A DNA stretch of 18,119 nucleotides from JBBQRS01 sp038214535 (GTDB lineage: Bacteria > Chloroflexota > Anaerolineae > CG2-30-64-16), in contig JBBQRS010000096.1 of NCBI GenBank assembly GCA_038214535.1, positions 1 through 18,119 of the forward strand. The letters run 5' to 3'. Positions 1 through 6,478 of the stretch are shown one piece after another. The translations under genes and the position numbers were made by a program. Positions within the stretch are counted from its first letter, which is position 1. The number at the start of each line of letters is the position of its first letter. Below the pieces are notes generated by a model. It did not search any database, had not been told where the DNA came from, and saw only the letters and a program-made list of their open reading frames with translations.

Positions 1-520
1 TGATGAGCCAGGGGATTGCCTCGAGGATCGTCAGGTCGTTGGCCAGCCCTGCCGCGGAAGCCATAGCCTCGGGCTTGCCGGAGCGGATGCCCTCCCAGCA
101 CACCAGCTTCACGCCCTCCGGGGTCCCGGCCTCTTCTTTTGTGCGACGCTGGAGCCGGGATGTTGCGCCGCGCCGTACCTCGGCAGAGCGATCGAAGATC
201 GCAACCCACGCCAGGGAAGCGTCACCCTCTTGCGTGCGCGACTCGGCAAAGATATCCATCACCGCGCCGCGGACATCGGCATCCTCGCGCTCAAACACCT
301 CAACGAGTGTGGGGAACAGCGCAGGGTCGCTGTAGGCTCGCAGCTTGAGAATTCCGGTCTGGCGGATCTCCTGCTTTTTGATGGCACCGAAGTACTTCAG
401 CCGCAGTTTGCGGAGTTCCTTTTCCGAGTTCGCCCGGATGCGCTGCTGCTCAGAATACCTCCGAGACTGCGCGCTGTCAGGATTGATGGCGAGCTTCTGC
501 ACCCACTCGGGCGCATCGGC
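1..520 (-). CDS. HEAT-repeat-like protein, internal fragment (cut by window edge and by low-quality sequence)
   Basis: Reading the minus strand gives an uninterrupted frame from about 520 down to base 2, about 173 residues, with no stop. It starts with A-D-A-P-E-W-V-Q-K-L, then a charged Arg/Lys/Glu-rich helix, then repeated amphipathic helix pairs such as LRAYSDPALFPTLVEVFE, LAWVAIFDRSAEVRRGAT and AMASAAGLANDLTILEAIPW. This is the pattern of HEAT/ARM-type alpha-solenoid repeats, normally protein-binding scaffolds. The frame stays open to an ATG at 548-550, but that stretch lies in the G/C homopolymer zone, so the true N-terminus is unknown. The C-terminus runs off the window. From memory it resembles large HEAT-repeat proteins of Planctomycetota more than anything expected next to the Chloroflexota-like genes; this is an impression. 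No enzymatic motif is visible. Confidence 0.6.
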
Positions 521-750
521 CCCGGGGGGGACCCCCCGCAGGGCCAGCATGGCCCGGGGGGGGGGGGGGCGGATGGGGACCCCCAAGGCGGGGGGGCGCC
601 CCGGGGCCCCGGGCCCCCCGGGCGGGTTTCTCCCGCCTGCCCCCCCCCCCCCACTTCCCCGGGGGGCCCGGCGGCCCCCGCCCTGTGTTTTGCCCCCCCC
701 CCCCCCCGGGTCGCCCCAACCCACCCCGCCCACCCCCGCGGGGCGCCTTG
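521..750. other. G/C homopolymer block, probable sequencing or assembly artefact at a join
   Basis: These roughly 230 bases are almost only G and C and contain long pure runs: 14 G at 556-569, 13 C at 640-652 and 15 C at 693-707, with many runs of five to seven. Nothing similar occurs in the other 17 kb, including other GC-rich intergenic spacers. No frame gives a plausible protein; translations are only Gly, Pro, Arg and Ala. It sits exactly between a broken HEAT-like reading frame and the stop codon of the halogenase gene. The simplest reading is low-quality consensus bridging two unrelated pieces. A real ultra-GC element cannot be excluded from sequence alone. Confidence 0.75.
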
Positions 751-770
751 GATTTAACGTTGTGGATGCC

Positions 771-2240
771 TTAGGCGGTGCGTGCCCGCGCCAGATGGAT
801 GCGGGGCTGCGTCGCCACGTACAGCCCGTTGATCGCCTCCTCCTCATTCAACGCGAACATCCCCTCGACCGATGAAAAGAAGCGCGCGTTGGCCGTGACC
901 GCCTGCTTCGCAGCACCCTCCATGGCGGCCAACTTCTCCTTGTCTTGTCGCATGCGCAGGTTCTCGTCAATGCGTTGGGTCATTTCCTGCAACACCAGGT
1001 GGCCCTCCTGGGTCTGCGCGTCCGACAGGTCGCGCTTCCCGGTGACCAGCTTCAGGAAGGCCTGTTTCAAGTCCTCCGGTTTCACATCATGCTCGGTGAG
1101 CCGTTGCGCCTCAGAGAAGTATGACTCTTTGCCGCGGCTGATGTCGTAGAACGCCGAGAGGAACACAAGGAAGCGCAGATAGGCCTGCCGATAGCTGTGC
1201 TCGAAATAGGCAATGCCTTCTTCTTCGCTGACTTCGCCGCGCTCGATGCTGCCGTAACTGGCCGCGGCCAGCAGCGCGCTGAACGTCGCCAGATGCACCC
1301 CGCTGGACAGCAAGGGATCGAGGAAACACGCCGCATCGCCGATGAGGAAATACCCCGGCCCCGCGAACCGTTCGGAGGCATAGGAATAGTCCGACTCGCT
1401 GTAGACGTGCGAAATCTTGCGCGCCGGCTTGATGATCGTCTGGATGAGCTCGGCCCCTTCCAGCGCCCCGGTATAAATCTCTTCCAGCGACTTGCCCTTC
1501 TGCGCCATCACGAGGTTTTTGTGCATCACCATGCCGACGCTCATCGTCCCGTCGTGCAGCGGAATCGCCCAGAACCAGCCGCCGGGGATCGAGTTCACGA
1601 TGATGTCGCCCTCTCGCCCGCTCAGTTCCTTCTTGGCGTCCTCCCAGTAGGCCCAGATGGCGACGTTCTGGAACACCTCGTGAAAGCGCCGGTTGCGCAG
1701 ATAGCGTGTCGCCATCAGGCTGTTGCGGCCCGACGCGTCAATCAGCACGTCGAACGCAATGCGGCCCTGCGTCGGGCCGGCGCCGTTACCGCCCTCACTG
1801 ACAGTCCAGTCGGCGCTCACGGGCCGGTCGCCCTCGAATTGAATTTCGGCAACCTCCACGCCTTCGTAGACCTTGACGCCCTGCGATTTGGCGTGTTCCA
1901 GCATCATCTGGTCGAACTCCGAGCGGATGACCTGGAAGGCATAGGTGCGGCTGTCACTCAATTCGCCGAAGTTCAGCGGCCAGCGTTCTGCGCCCCATTC
2001 CAGATACGCGCCTTGTTTCTTCTGGAACCCATAGGCTTCCAGTTTGTCGCGCGCGCCGATCAGGTCGGCAATTTCGAGGATAGTGGGTAATAAGGATTCA
2101 CCAATGTGATAACGTGGGAAATGGGCGCGCTCCAGCAAGGTCACGTCGTAACCTTGTTGCGCCAGCATGGTCGCGGCGGTAGATCCGCCCGGGCCGCCGC
2201 CGATGACGAGCGCCTGAGAATGACCGGGGATCATGGGCAT
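771..2240 (-). CDS. Flavin-dependent halogenase (FADH2/O2-dependent, CmlS/PltA-like group)
   Basis: A 489-residue flavoprotein. The N-terminal Rossmann motif GGGPGGS is at residues 14-20, followed by E37 for the ribose and PRYHIGES at 42-49. DASGR is at 168-172. The halogenase signature WxWxIP is present as WFWAIP at 222-227. The second FAD motif runs into the channel motif GDAACFLDPLLSSGV at 301-315, matching the FxDPxxSSGV form of halogenases acting on phenolic or carrier-bound substrates. A Lys pair at 74-75 in QKKQGAYLEWG fits the catalytic lysine that carries the halamine. The ATG at 2240 has a good ribosome site (AAGGAG, 8 nt upstream). Family knowledge: such enzymes use reduced FAD, O2 and halide to halogenate aromatic or pyrrole substrates. 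No carrier protein, PKS/NRPS gene or flavin reductase is in view, so the substrate is unknown. Epoxidase or reductase roles are less likely given WxWxIP. It is last in the minus-strand run. Confidence 0.85.
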   Translation of the reverse strand: MPMIPGHSQALVIGGGPGGSTAATMLAQQGYDVTLLERAHFPRYHIGESLLPTILEIADLIGARDKLEAYGFQKKQGAYLEWGAERWPLNFGELSDSRTYAFQVIRSEFDQMMLEHAKSQGVKVYEGVEVAEIQFEGDRPVSADWTVSEGGNGAGPTQGRIAFDVLIDASGRNSLMATRYLRNRRFHEVFQNVAIWAYWEDAKKELSGREGDIIVNSIPGGWFWAIPLHDGTMSVGMVMHKNLVMAQKGKSLEEIYTGALEGAELIQTIIKPARKISHVYSESDYSYASERFAGPGYFLIGDAACFLDPLLSSGVHLATFSALLAAASYGSIERGEVSEEEGIAYFEHSYRQAYLRFLVFLSAFYDISRGKESYFSEAQRLTEHDVKPEDLKQAFLKLVTGKRDLSDAQTQEGHLVLQEMTQRIDENLRMRQDKEKLAAMEGAAKQAVTANARFFSSVEGMFALNEEEAINGLYVATQPRIHLARARTA

Positions 2241-2354
2241 GAGTTCAACTCCTTAATGTAAAAATGTGTTGCGCGCGAGGTGACATTTCAGGCGATGCTG
2301 ACCGGGGGGCGATGTAGGGACATGAATTTGCGTCAGCCGTGAACCCCTGGGCAA

Positions 2355-2380
2355 GGTTCGGGCAAGGAATCGCCCGAACC
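2355..2380 (-). terminator. Hairpin between the Tat lipoprotein and halogenase genes
   Basis: Perfect 9-bp arms (GGTTCGGGC at 2355-2363 and its complement at 2372-2380) enclose an 8-nt loop, about 100 nt beyond the stop of the lipoprotein gene. No U-tract follows on either strand, so it may be a weak or factor-dependent terminator or an mRNA-processing stem. The rest of 2241-2478 holds the halogenase ribosome site and an AT-rich stretch (about 2400-2450), but no promoter I would defend. Confidence 0.45.
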
Positions 2381-2478
2381 TGAACGAGGTCATACAACCA
2401 TTGTGAGGCGTTTGGGGTGATAATTCTGTAATAGTTGGTACTGTGTACCGTATCCGTGCGATTTTCGAGTCGTTCCGA

Positions 2479-3729
2479 TCAGCGCTGTGGGTGCATGCTG
2501 AGATATTGCTGCAGGAACGGCTCAACTCCGCCGAGGATCTCGAAGGTTTCCCAGCCGGGTGAGGCTGCGGCCGCGTAGATCGCCGCGCCCAGCAGATAAT
2601 CATCCTGTTGCAGTTGCGCGTCATACCAGGCGAGTTGTTCCATATAGTTGCCCGGCGCATCGCTGCCCATCCCAAGCTCATCCCAGAACTCACCGAAGTC
2701 GCTCCAACCCAGCCCCGGCGGCCCGGGCCGATCGGTGACCTGGCCGTCAATCCCCACTTCGGTGAGCAGGATCGGTACTTCGAGCTTGTTGGGTTTGAGG
2801 TATTCGCGATAGGCCTTACGGTAGCGCAGGGTGAGCCACCCCTCTTGCCCCGGATCGTTGCCCCAGTTCAACAGTTCTTGCGGCGTGCCGTGTTGCATGG
2901 TCGGCGCAGAGTATTCGTGCAGGCCCAGGTAGCCCTTATACTGTTTGGCGGCTTCCAGCGCCGGGCGGAACGCCGGCCACAAGGGCAAGTCGGGATGCCC
3001 GGTTGCAAAATTACCGACGACCGAGCGGATACCCTTTTCACCCAGCAGGCGCGTCCGTTCCGCCTCGAAGTCGGCCAGGCGGCCCATCTGTTCGGCATCT
3101 GCCGCCACGGGCTCGTTGATGGCTTCCCAGCCGTCAATCGCATCCATCCGCCGCGGGTCGGCCATGATGGAAATCACCTGTTGTGCGAACGCCGCCGCAT
3201 CGCCCTTCGGGTTGTTGAACTCGGCCAGGTTGACTTGCGGCATATTGAGCCGGGCGATGACGAGCGTTTGCGGCGAGATCTTCTTCATGTCCGCCACGAA
3301 GTTGGGGTCATATTCCAGCGTTTTGACAATGGCGACGTTGCCGGTGCGCAGCAGGTCGAAGACGCGCGGGTCATTGCGTGAGACGAAGACGCCCAGCTTG
3401 GTTTGCGGCCCCGGTGGGAAGGGCGAGGCCGTCGGGGTGGGCGTGGGAGGCGGTGTGAAGGTCGCGGTGGGCGGCCCCGGCGTGTCGGTGGCGCGCGGCG
3501 TGAAGGTCGCGGCCGGGGTTGCGGTCGCCGTCGCAGGTAGGGTGGCTGTCGCCGGGGGCGTGGCCGAAGGTACAGGGGCGCGCGGCGTTCGCGTCGGCGT
3601 GGGGGTTGGCTCGGGTTTACCCAGCCCACAGCCGGCCAGCAGCGCAGCCGCGCCCGCACTGCTCAGCGCGCCCAGGAATGCCCGCCGGCTCAGCCGCGCG
3701 GGGTGTGTGACATGTTTTTGTTGAGTCAT
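2479..3729 (-). CDS. Tat-exported lipoprotein with PT-rich linker and glycoside-hydrolase-like TIM barrel
   Basis: 416 residues. The N-terminus has a twin-arginine motif (SRRAFLG, 14-20), a hydrophobic stretch and the lipobox LLAGC (Cys34), so the protein should be exported folded by Tat and lipid-anchored. Residues 38-108 are a threonine/proline-rich spacer. Residues 110-416 resemble clan GH-A type barrels (GH5/GH39-like): LGVFVSRND at the first strand, WEAINEP at 201-207 giving E206 as candidate acid/base, LGLHEYSAP at 269-276, and LLTEVGIDG with E324 as candidate nucleophile. Both glutamates are where such enzymes need them, but the exact family and substrate are not recognisable. The ATG at 3729 has no clear Shine-Dalgarno sequence. 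A 20-bp inverted repeat lies just upstream, between it and murI. Probably a cell-surface polysaccharide-acting protein; a non-catalytic binding role is possible. Confidence 0.7.
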   Translation of the reverse strand: MTQQKHVTHPARLSRRAFLGALSSAGAAALLAGCGLGKPEPTPTPTRTPRAPVPSATPPATATLPATATATPAATFTPRATDTPGPPTATFTPPPTPTPTASPFPPGPQTKLGVFVSRNDPRVFDLLRTGNVAIVKTLEYDPNFVADMKKISPQTLVIARLNMPQVNLAEFNNPKGDAAAFAQQVISIMADPRRMDAIDGWEAINEPVAADAEQMGRLADFEAERTRLLGEKGIRSVVGNFATGHPDLPLWPAFRPALEAAKQYKGYLGLHEYSAPTMQHGTPQELLNWGNDPGQEGWLTLRYRKAYREYLKPNKLEVPILLTEVGIDGQVTDRPGPPGLGWSDFGEFWDELGMGSDAPGNYMEQLAWYDAQLQQDDYLLGAAIYAAAASPGWETFEILGGVEPFLQQYLSMHPQR

Positions 3730-3750
3730 AAGGTTAGATATTTTCCATAT

Positions 3751-3792
3751 ATCCCAAACTTATCCCAAATGAATTTGGGATAAGTTTGGGAT
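3751..3792. repeat. Perfect 20-bp inverted repeat with 2-nt spacer, built from doubled ATCCCAAA units
   Basis: Arms 3751-3770 and 3773-3792 are exact complements around the spacer GA. Each arm contains two copies of TATCCCAAA-like sequence, so the element carries four copies of one 8-9 bp word (ATCCCAAA) in mirrored orientation. It fills the 62-bp gap between the murI stop codon, which it overlaps by one base, and the start of the lipoprotein gene. It is AT-rich against a GC-rich background. It could be a transcription-attenuating hairpin within the run or an operator for the lipoprotein and halogenase genes. Confidence 0.8.
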
Positions 3793-4634
3793 TAAGTGCA
3801 TTTTCGAGTACCTGTGGCCCGTGCGGCAACCAGCCGGTCATCCTCGATCCAACACGCGTGACAGACGTCGGCCTCCACGCTGATCAACAGCCGGAGCAGA
3901 TCGCGGAAGCGGGCGGGATCGCCGGTCGTGTAGAATCGGTGTTGCGGCGATGTGTGAGCGGTGTGTCCGAGCTCGCCGATGACGCGTTCGGTCTGGCGGG
4001 CGACTGCCGGGGCGGGGTCAATGATTTCAACAGTGGGACCGGCGATTTGCTCGATCAGCGGACACAGGAACGGATAGTGCGTACACCCAAGCACCAGCTC
4101 GTCAATGCCGGCGGCCAGCAACGGCGCAAGGTAACTTTCAACGGCCTGCCGCGCGCGCTCGGAATCCAACTCGCCCGTCTCAACCAACGCCACCAGATCG
4201 GGGCACACCTGCGTATGCACCGTGACCTGTGCTCCGTAACGGTCCAACAGGGTCGCGAAAAGCTCGCCCTGAAATGTCGCTTCGGTCGCAATGACCCCCA
4301 CGTGGCGCGTGCGGGTGCGTTCGGCCGCGGGTTTGACCGCGGGTTCCATGCCGACGAACGCGACCGCGGGCATCTCGGCGCGCAGCGGGTGCAACGCCGC
4401 CGCAGACGCCGTGTTGCATGCGATCACGATGACGCCCGCGCCTTCATCCAGCAGAAAGCGCGTGATGCCGCGCGCCAGGCGCCGGATCTCATCGAGCGAG
4501 CGCTGGCCATACGGCGCGTGGGCCTGATCCGCGAGGTAGACGATGGGCCGGTCGGGCAGACGCCGCATCAGCTCACGCGTCACCGAAAGCCCACCCGCGC
4601 CCGAATCGAAGACGCCTATGGCGTGGGTGGTCAT
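3792..4634 (-). CDS. murI: Glutamate racemase
   Basis: 280 residues, a usual length for the family. It interconverts L- and D-glutamate in the cytoplasm, supplying D-Glu for peptidoglycan stem peptides, with two cysteines as acid/base. The motifs are clear: DSGAGG at 10-15, the substrate-loop motif APYG at 40-43, the first catalytic Cys73 in CNTAS (73-77) and the second, Cys184, in LGCTHYP (182-188). Its start overlaps the end of the aldolase gene by 4 bp (ATGA type), so it is translationally coupled to it. The C-terminal tail (about 255-280) is less conserved and ends in a Cys-containing stretch. Having a gamma-glutamyl hydrolase two genes upstream in the same run suggests a shared theme of glutamate or cell-wall amino acid metabolism. 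Confidence 0.93.
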   Translation of the reverse strand: MTTHAIGVFDSGAGGLSVTRELMRRLPDRPIVYLADQAHAPYGQRSLDEIRRLARGITRFLLDEGAGVIVIACNTASAAALHPLRAEMPAVAFVGMEPAVKPAAERTRTRHVGVIATEATFQGELFATLLDRYGAQVTVHTQVCPDLVALVETGELDSERARQAVESYLAPLLAAGIDELVLGCTHYPFLCPLIEQIAGPTVEIIDPAPAVARQTERVIGELGHTAHTSPQHRFYTTGDPARFRDLLRLLISVEADVCHACWIEDDRLVAARATGTRKCT

Positions 4635-5434
4635 AGGCGGGCGCGTTGCATCGCCTCGCCGGCCGAGCAGCCGTCATGAATCACCGCTTTGAAGGCGTTG
4701 ACGGAAGCGGTGATGTCCCCGAAGCCCCAGATGTTCCGCCCGATGGTCGCGCCGCGCGCGCCGCTGCGCACAACGTCGGCCATCATTGCCAGCGCCTCCT
4801 CCTGCGTCGAGGTCTTTGGCCCCCCGGCCGCGACCACCGGAACGGGGCAGTCGGCGATGATCTCCGTGTGCGCGGCGAGGTCGCCGCAATAGGGGACTTT
4901 GACGACGTCCGCGCCCATCTCATAGGCGCAATGGACGGCCCAGGCGATATCTTCCGGTTCATAAGAAATCTGCGAGGCGCTGCCGATGAACGTGCGCGGG
5001 TAGATGTGGCAGATCAGCGGAAGCTCGATCTGGGCCGCCTGTCGGACGAAATCGGCCAGCACGCGCAGGTACTTTGCTTCGCTGTCGCCGCGCACGAAAA
5101 CCGCGACGGCGAAGGCGTCAGCGCCCAGCCGCAATGCTTCTTCCGGCGTGGCCCCGAACTCGAAGCAGCTATCATCGGGGCGAATGAGGCTGGCCTGGAT
5201 GATCAACGGGACCTGTCCCGCGTAGGGCGGCCAGCATGACGTGGCAACCCCCTTGTGCATGGTCATCGCATCGGGCCGCGCAGTCATGATCTCCTGGATG
5301 GTCACCTGCATCTGTTGCAGCCCGGCCGGCAAGTTGCTCTGGTAGCCCATGAAATGATCTACGGCGACCGAACAGAGCCGGCCCGATGGATGGGCGAAAA
5401 TGCGATTCAGCCGGATTTGTTTACCGAGATTCAA
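4631..5434 (-). CDS. Class I (DhnA/LsrF-type) aldolase, TTG start
   Basis: A TIM-barrel aldolase of the DeoC/FbaB/LsrF superfamily (PF01791 type), 267 residues from the start chosen here. Numbered from that start, visible landmarks are VAVDHFMGY (D26-H27) at the first phosphate or substrate strand, VVKVPY with K179 as likely Schiff-base lysine, AAGGPKTS at 202-209 and GATIGRNIWG at 228-237, the last two forming the C-terminal phosphate-binding loops. I chose TTG at 5434 because GGAGG lies 8 nt upstream and conserved sequence begins right there. The longer in-frame ATG at 5500 would add 22 unconserved residues and overlap the upstream gene by 80 bp; with TTG the overlap is 14 bp. Substrate could be fructose-1,6-bisphosphate or a related ketose phosphate. 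It is coupled to murI downstream. Confidence 0.82.
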   Translation of the reverse strand: MNLGKQIRLNRIFAHPSGRLCSVAVDHFMGYQSNLPAGLQQMQVTIQEIMTARPDAMTMHKGVATSCWPPYAGQVPLIIQASLIRPDDSCFEFGATPEEALRLGADAFAVAVFVRGDSEAKYLRVLADFVRQAAQIELPLICHIYPRTFIGSASQISYEPEDIAWAVHCAYEMGADVVKVPYCGDLAAHTEIIADCPVPVVAAGGPKTSTQEEALAMMADVVRSGARGATIGRNIWGFGDITASVNAFKAVIHDGCSAGEAMQRARL

Positions 5435-6227
5435 TGTGTTTGCCTCCAACCTGGAAGTACGCCGCATTCTGTGAAGCGTCGTGCGCGACGCTTGAAGCAC
5501 TTTTTACGAACGCCGTAAAGAGTCTTCGTTCGACCGGGTCGCTGCGGAACATCCCTTCCGGATGCCACTGGACGCCAACCACGAAACGGCGGTTGGCGTC
5601 CTCCATGGCCTCGACGATCCCATCTTCGGTGCGGGCCGTCACGACCAGCCCCGCGCCCGGCTCTTTGACCGCCTGATGGTGGAAGCTGTTGGTGCAAAGC
5701 AGGGTTACGCCAAAAATCGTGTGGGCCTTGCTGCCGGGCGCAAGCTGGACGGCGTGCGTCGAGCGCTCCCAGGGCGATTCCGCCAACTGATAACTGTGCC
5801 GCAGCGCGCCATTCACCTGCGCCGCGATGTCTTGATAGAGGCTGCCTCCGGCGGCGACGTTCAGAAGCTGGATGCCCCGGCAAATCCCCAGGATGGGCAG
5901 GTCGTCGCGCAGCGCCCAGCGTGTGAGCGTTAATTCGGCGTCGTCGCGCGCCTGATCCACTTCCCCCAACTTCGGGTGCGGCTGTTCGCCGTAATGCCCC
6001 GGGTCCACATCCACCCCGCCCGCCAGGCACAGCCCATCCAGCCGGGCATAAATGCTCAACAGGCTTTCTGCGGGCAGATCGAGCGGGATGACGATGGGGT
6101 CGGCCCCGCAAGCCGCCAGGGCCGTGGGGTAAAGACCGTTGAAACGATAGGTTGGGGTGGCGACATATTCGGGGTCGCGCTTGGTGGCGGCGGGAATCCC
6201 AATGAGCGGACGGTGGTTGTCAGTCAC
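5421..6227 (-). CDS. Gamma-glutamyl-gamma-aminobutyrate hydrolase-like class I glutamine amidotransferase (peptidase C26)
   Basis: 268 residues, PuuD-like. Motifs in order: LIGIPA near the N-terminus, LAGGVDVDP at 68-76, the nucleophile elbow GICRGIQLLNV with Cys116, TNSFHHQAV at 179-187, and GVQWHPE with His222 and Glu224, completing the Cys-His-Glu triad. Members hydrolyse gamma-glutamyl amide bonds of small molecules in the cytoplasm, as in putrescine degradation, though several act on other gamma-glutamyl conjugates. No puuA/B/C partners are visible. It is first in the minus-strand run, with a GTG start at 6227, a 5' leader of about 50 nt and no strong ribosome site. The last 25 residues overlap or approach the aldolase start. 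Confidence 0.88.
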   Translation of the reverse strand: MTDNHRPLIGIPAATKRDPEYVATPTYRFNGLYPTALAACGADPIVIPLDLPAESLLSIYARLDGLCLAGGVDVDPGHYGEQPHPKLGEVDQARDDAELTLTRWALRDDLPILGICRGIQLLNVAAGGSLYQDIAAQVNGALRHSYQLAESPWERSTHAVQLAPGSKAHTIFGVTLLCTNSFHHQAVKEPGAGLVVTARTEDGIVEAMEDANRRFVVGVQWHPEGMFRSDPVERRLFTAFVKSASSVAHDASQNAAYFQVGGKHIESR

Positions 6228-6282
6228 TGCGCGGTGTCAAACCTTTGCTTTCAAGGGTTGTATGTTACAGCATCAAACACCT

Positions 6283-6311
6283 ATTATAGCCCCGCGCGCC
6301 CGAATGGACAA
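6283..6311 (-). promoter_or_regulatory. Sigma-70-type promoter for the C26 hydrolase-aldolase-murI run
   Basis: On the minus strand TTGTCC (6306-6311), a 17-bp spacer and a perfect TATAAT (6283-6288). The predicted transcript starts about 50 nt upstream of the GTG at 6227. This is the best -10 box in the window. Confidence 0.7.
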
Positions 6312-6365
6312 GCGGCGCGCTGCTGAAGAGGGAAATCTAAGGTCTATCCGAAAACGGCGTGTTAC

Positions 6366-6434
6366 TTTCCTTCGTAGTGACAGCTTCAGCCGTTGGGGGT
6401 ATGACAACGGCTAAAGCCGTCACTACGAAGGAAA
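6366..6434. repeat. 69-nt palindromic element (30-nt arms) with self-complementary arms, REP/MITE-like
   Basis: Arms 6366-6395 and 6405-6434 match at 28 of 30 positions around a 9-nt loop. Both mismatches become G-U pairs in RNA transcribed from the minus strand, suggesting a folded RNA or single strand in that orientation. Each arm contains its own small palindrome (ACGGCTTTAGCCGT in the better copy), allowing cloverleaf or cruciform folding. It lies between two divergent promoters. The outer part, CGTAGTG...CACTACG, is shared with the element at 12351-12400. It resembles interspersed intergenic palindromes I associate with Chloroflexota and cyanobacterial genomes. Confidence 0.8.
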
Positions 6435-6443
6435 CTGGCGGCT

Positions 6444-6472
6444 TTGACAGGGGCACGCCGTGCGGGTATAGT
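6444..6472 (+). promoter_or_regulatory. Consensus sigma-70-type promoter giving a leaderless mRNA
   Basis: TTGACA (6444-6449), a 17-bp spacer and TATAGT (6467-6472). Only six bases separate the -10 box from the ATG at 6479, so transcription should begin at or within a base or two of the start codon, leaving no ribosome-binding site. Confidence 0.75.
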
Positions 6473-6478
6473 CGCGGC

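Noticed and set aside
521..750. Ultra-GC block as a functional element (promoter island, quadruplex or origin)
   Set aside because: Pure runs of 13-15 identical bases in both G and C, found nowhere else and placed at a broken gene, fit poor consensus better.
230..875. Plus-strand reading frames crossing the G/C block
   Set aside because: They are Gly/Pro/Arg-rich translations of homopolymers joined to antisense of the HEAT-like and halogenase genes; no conserved motif.
1197..2090. Long plus-strand frame antisense to the halogenase
   Set aside because: Mirror of a gene with full family motifs; no ribosome site or recognisable domains.
3786..4679. Plus-strand frame antisense to murI
   Set aside because: murI has both catalytic cysteines and full length on the other strand; the antisense frame is a high-GC shadow.
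6359..6478. N-terminal 40-residue extension of the DUF2723 protein
   Set aside because: It is encoded by the palindromic element and would begin upstream of the -35/-10 boxes.
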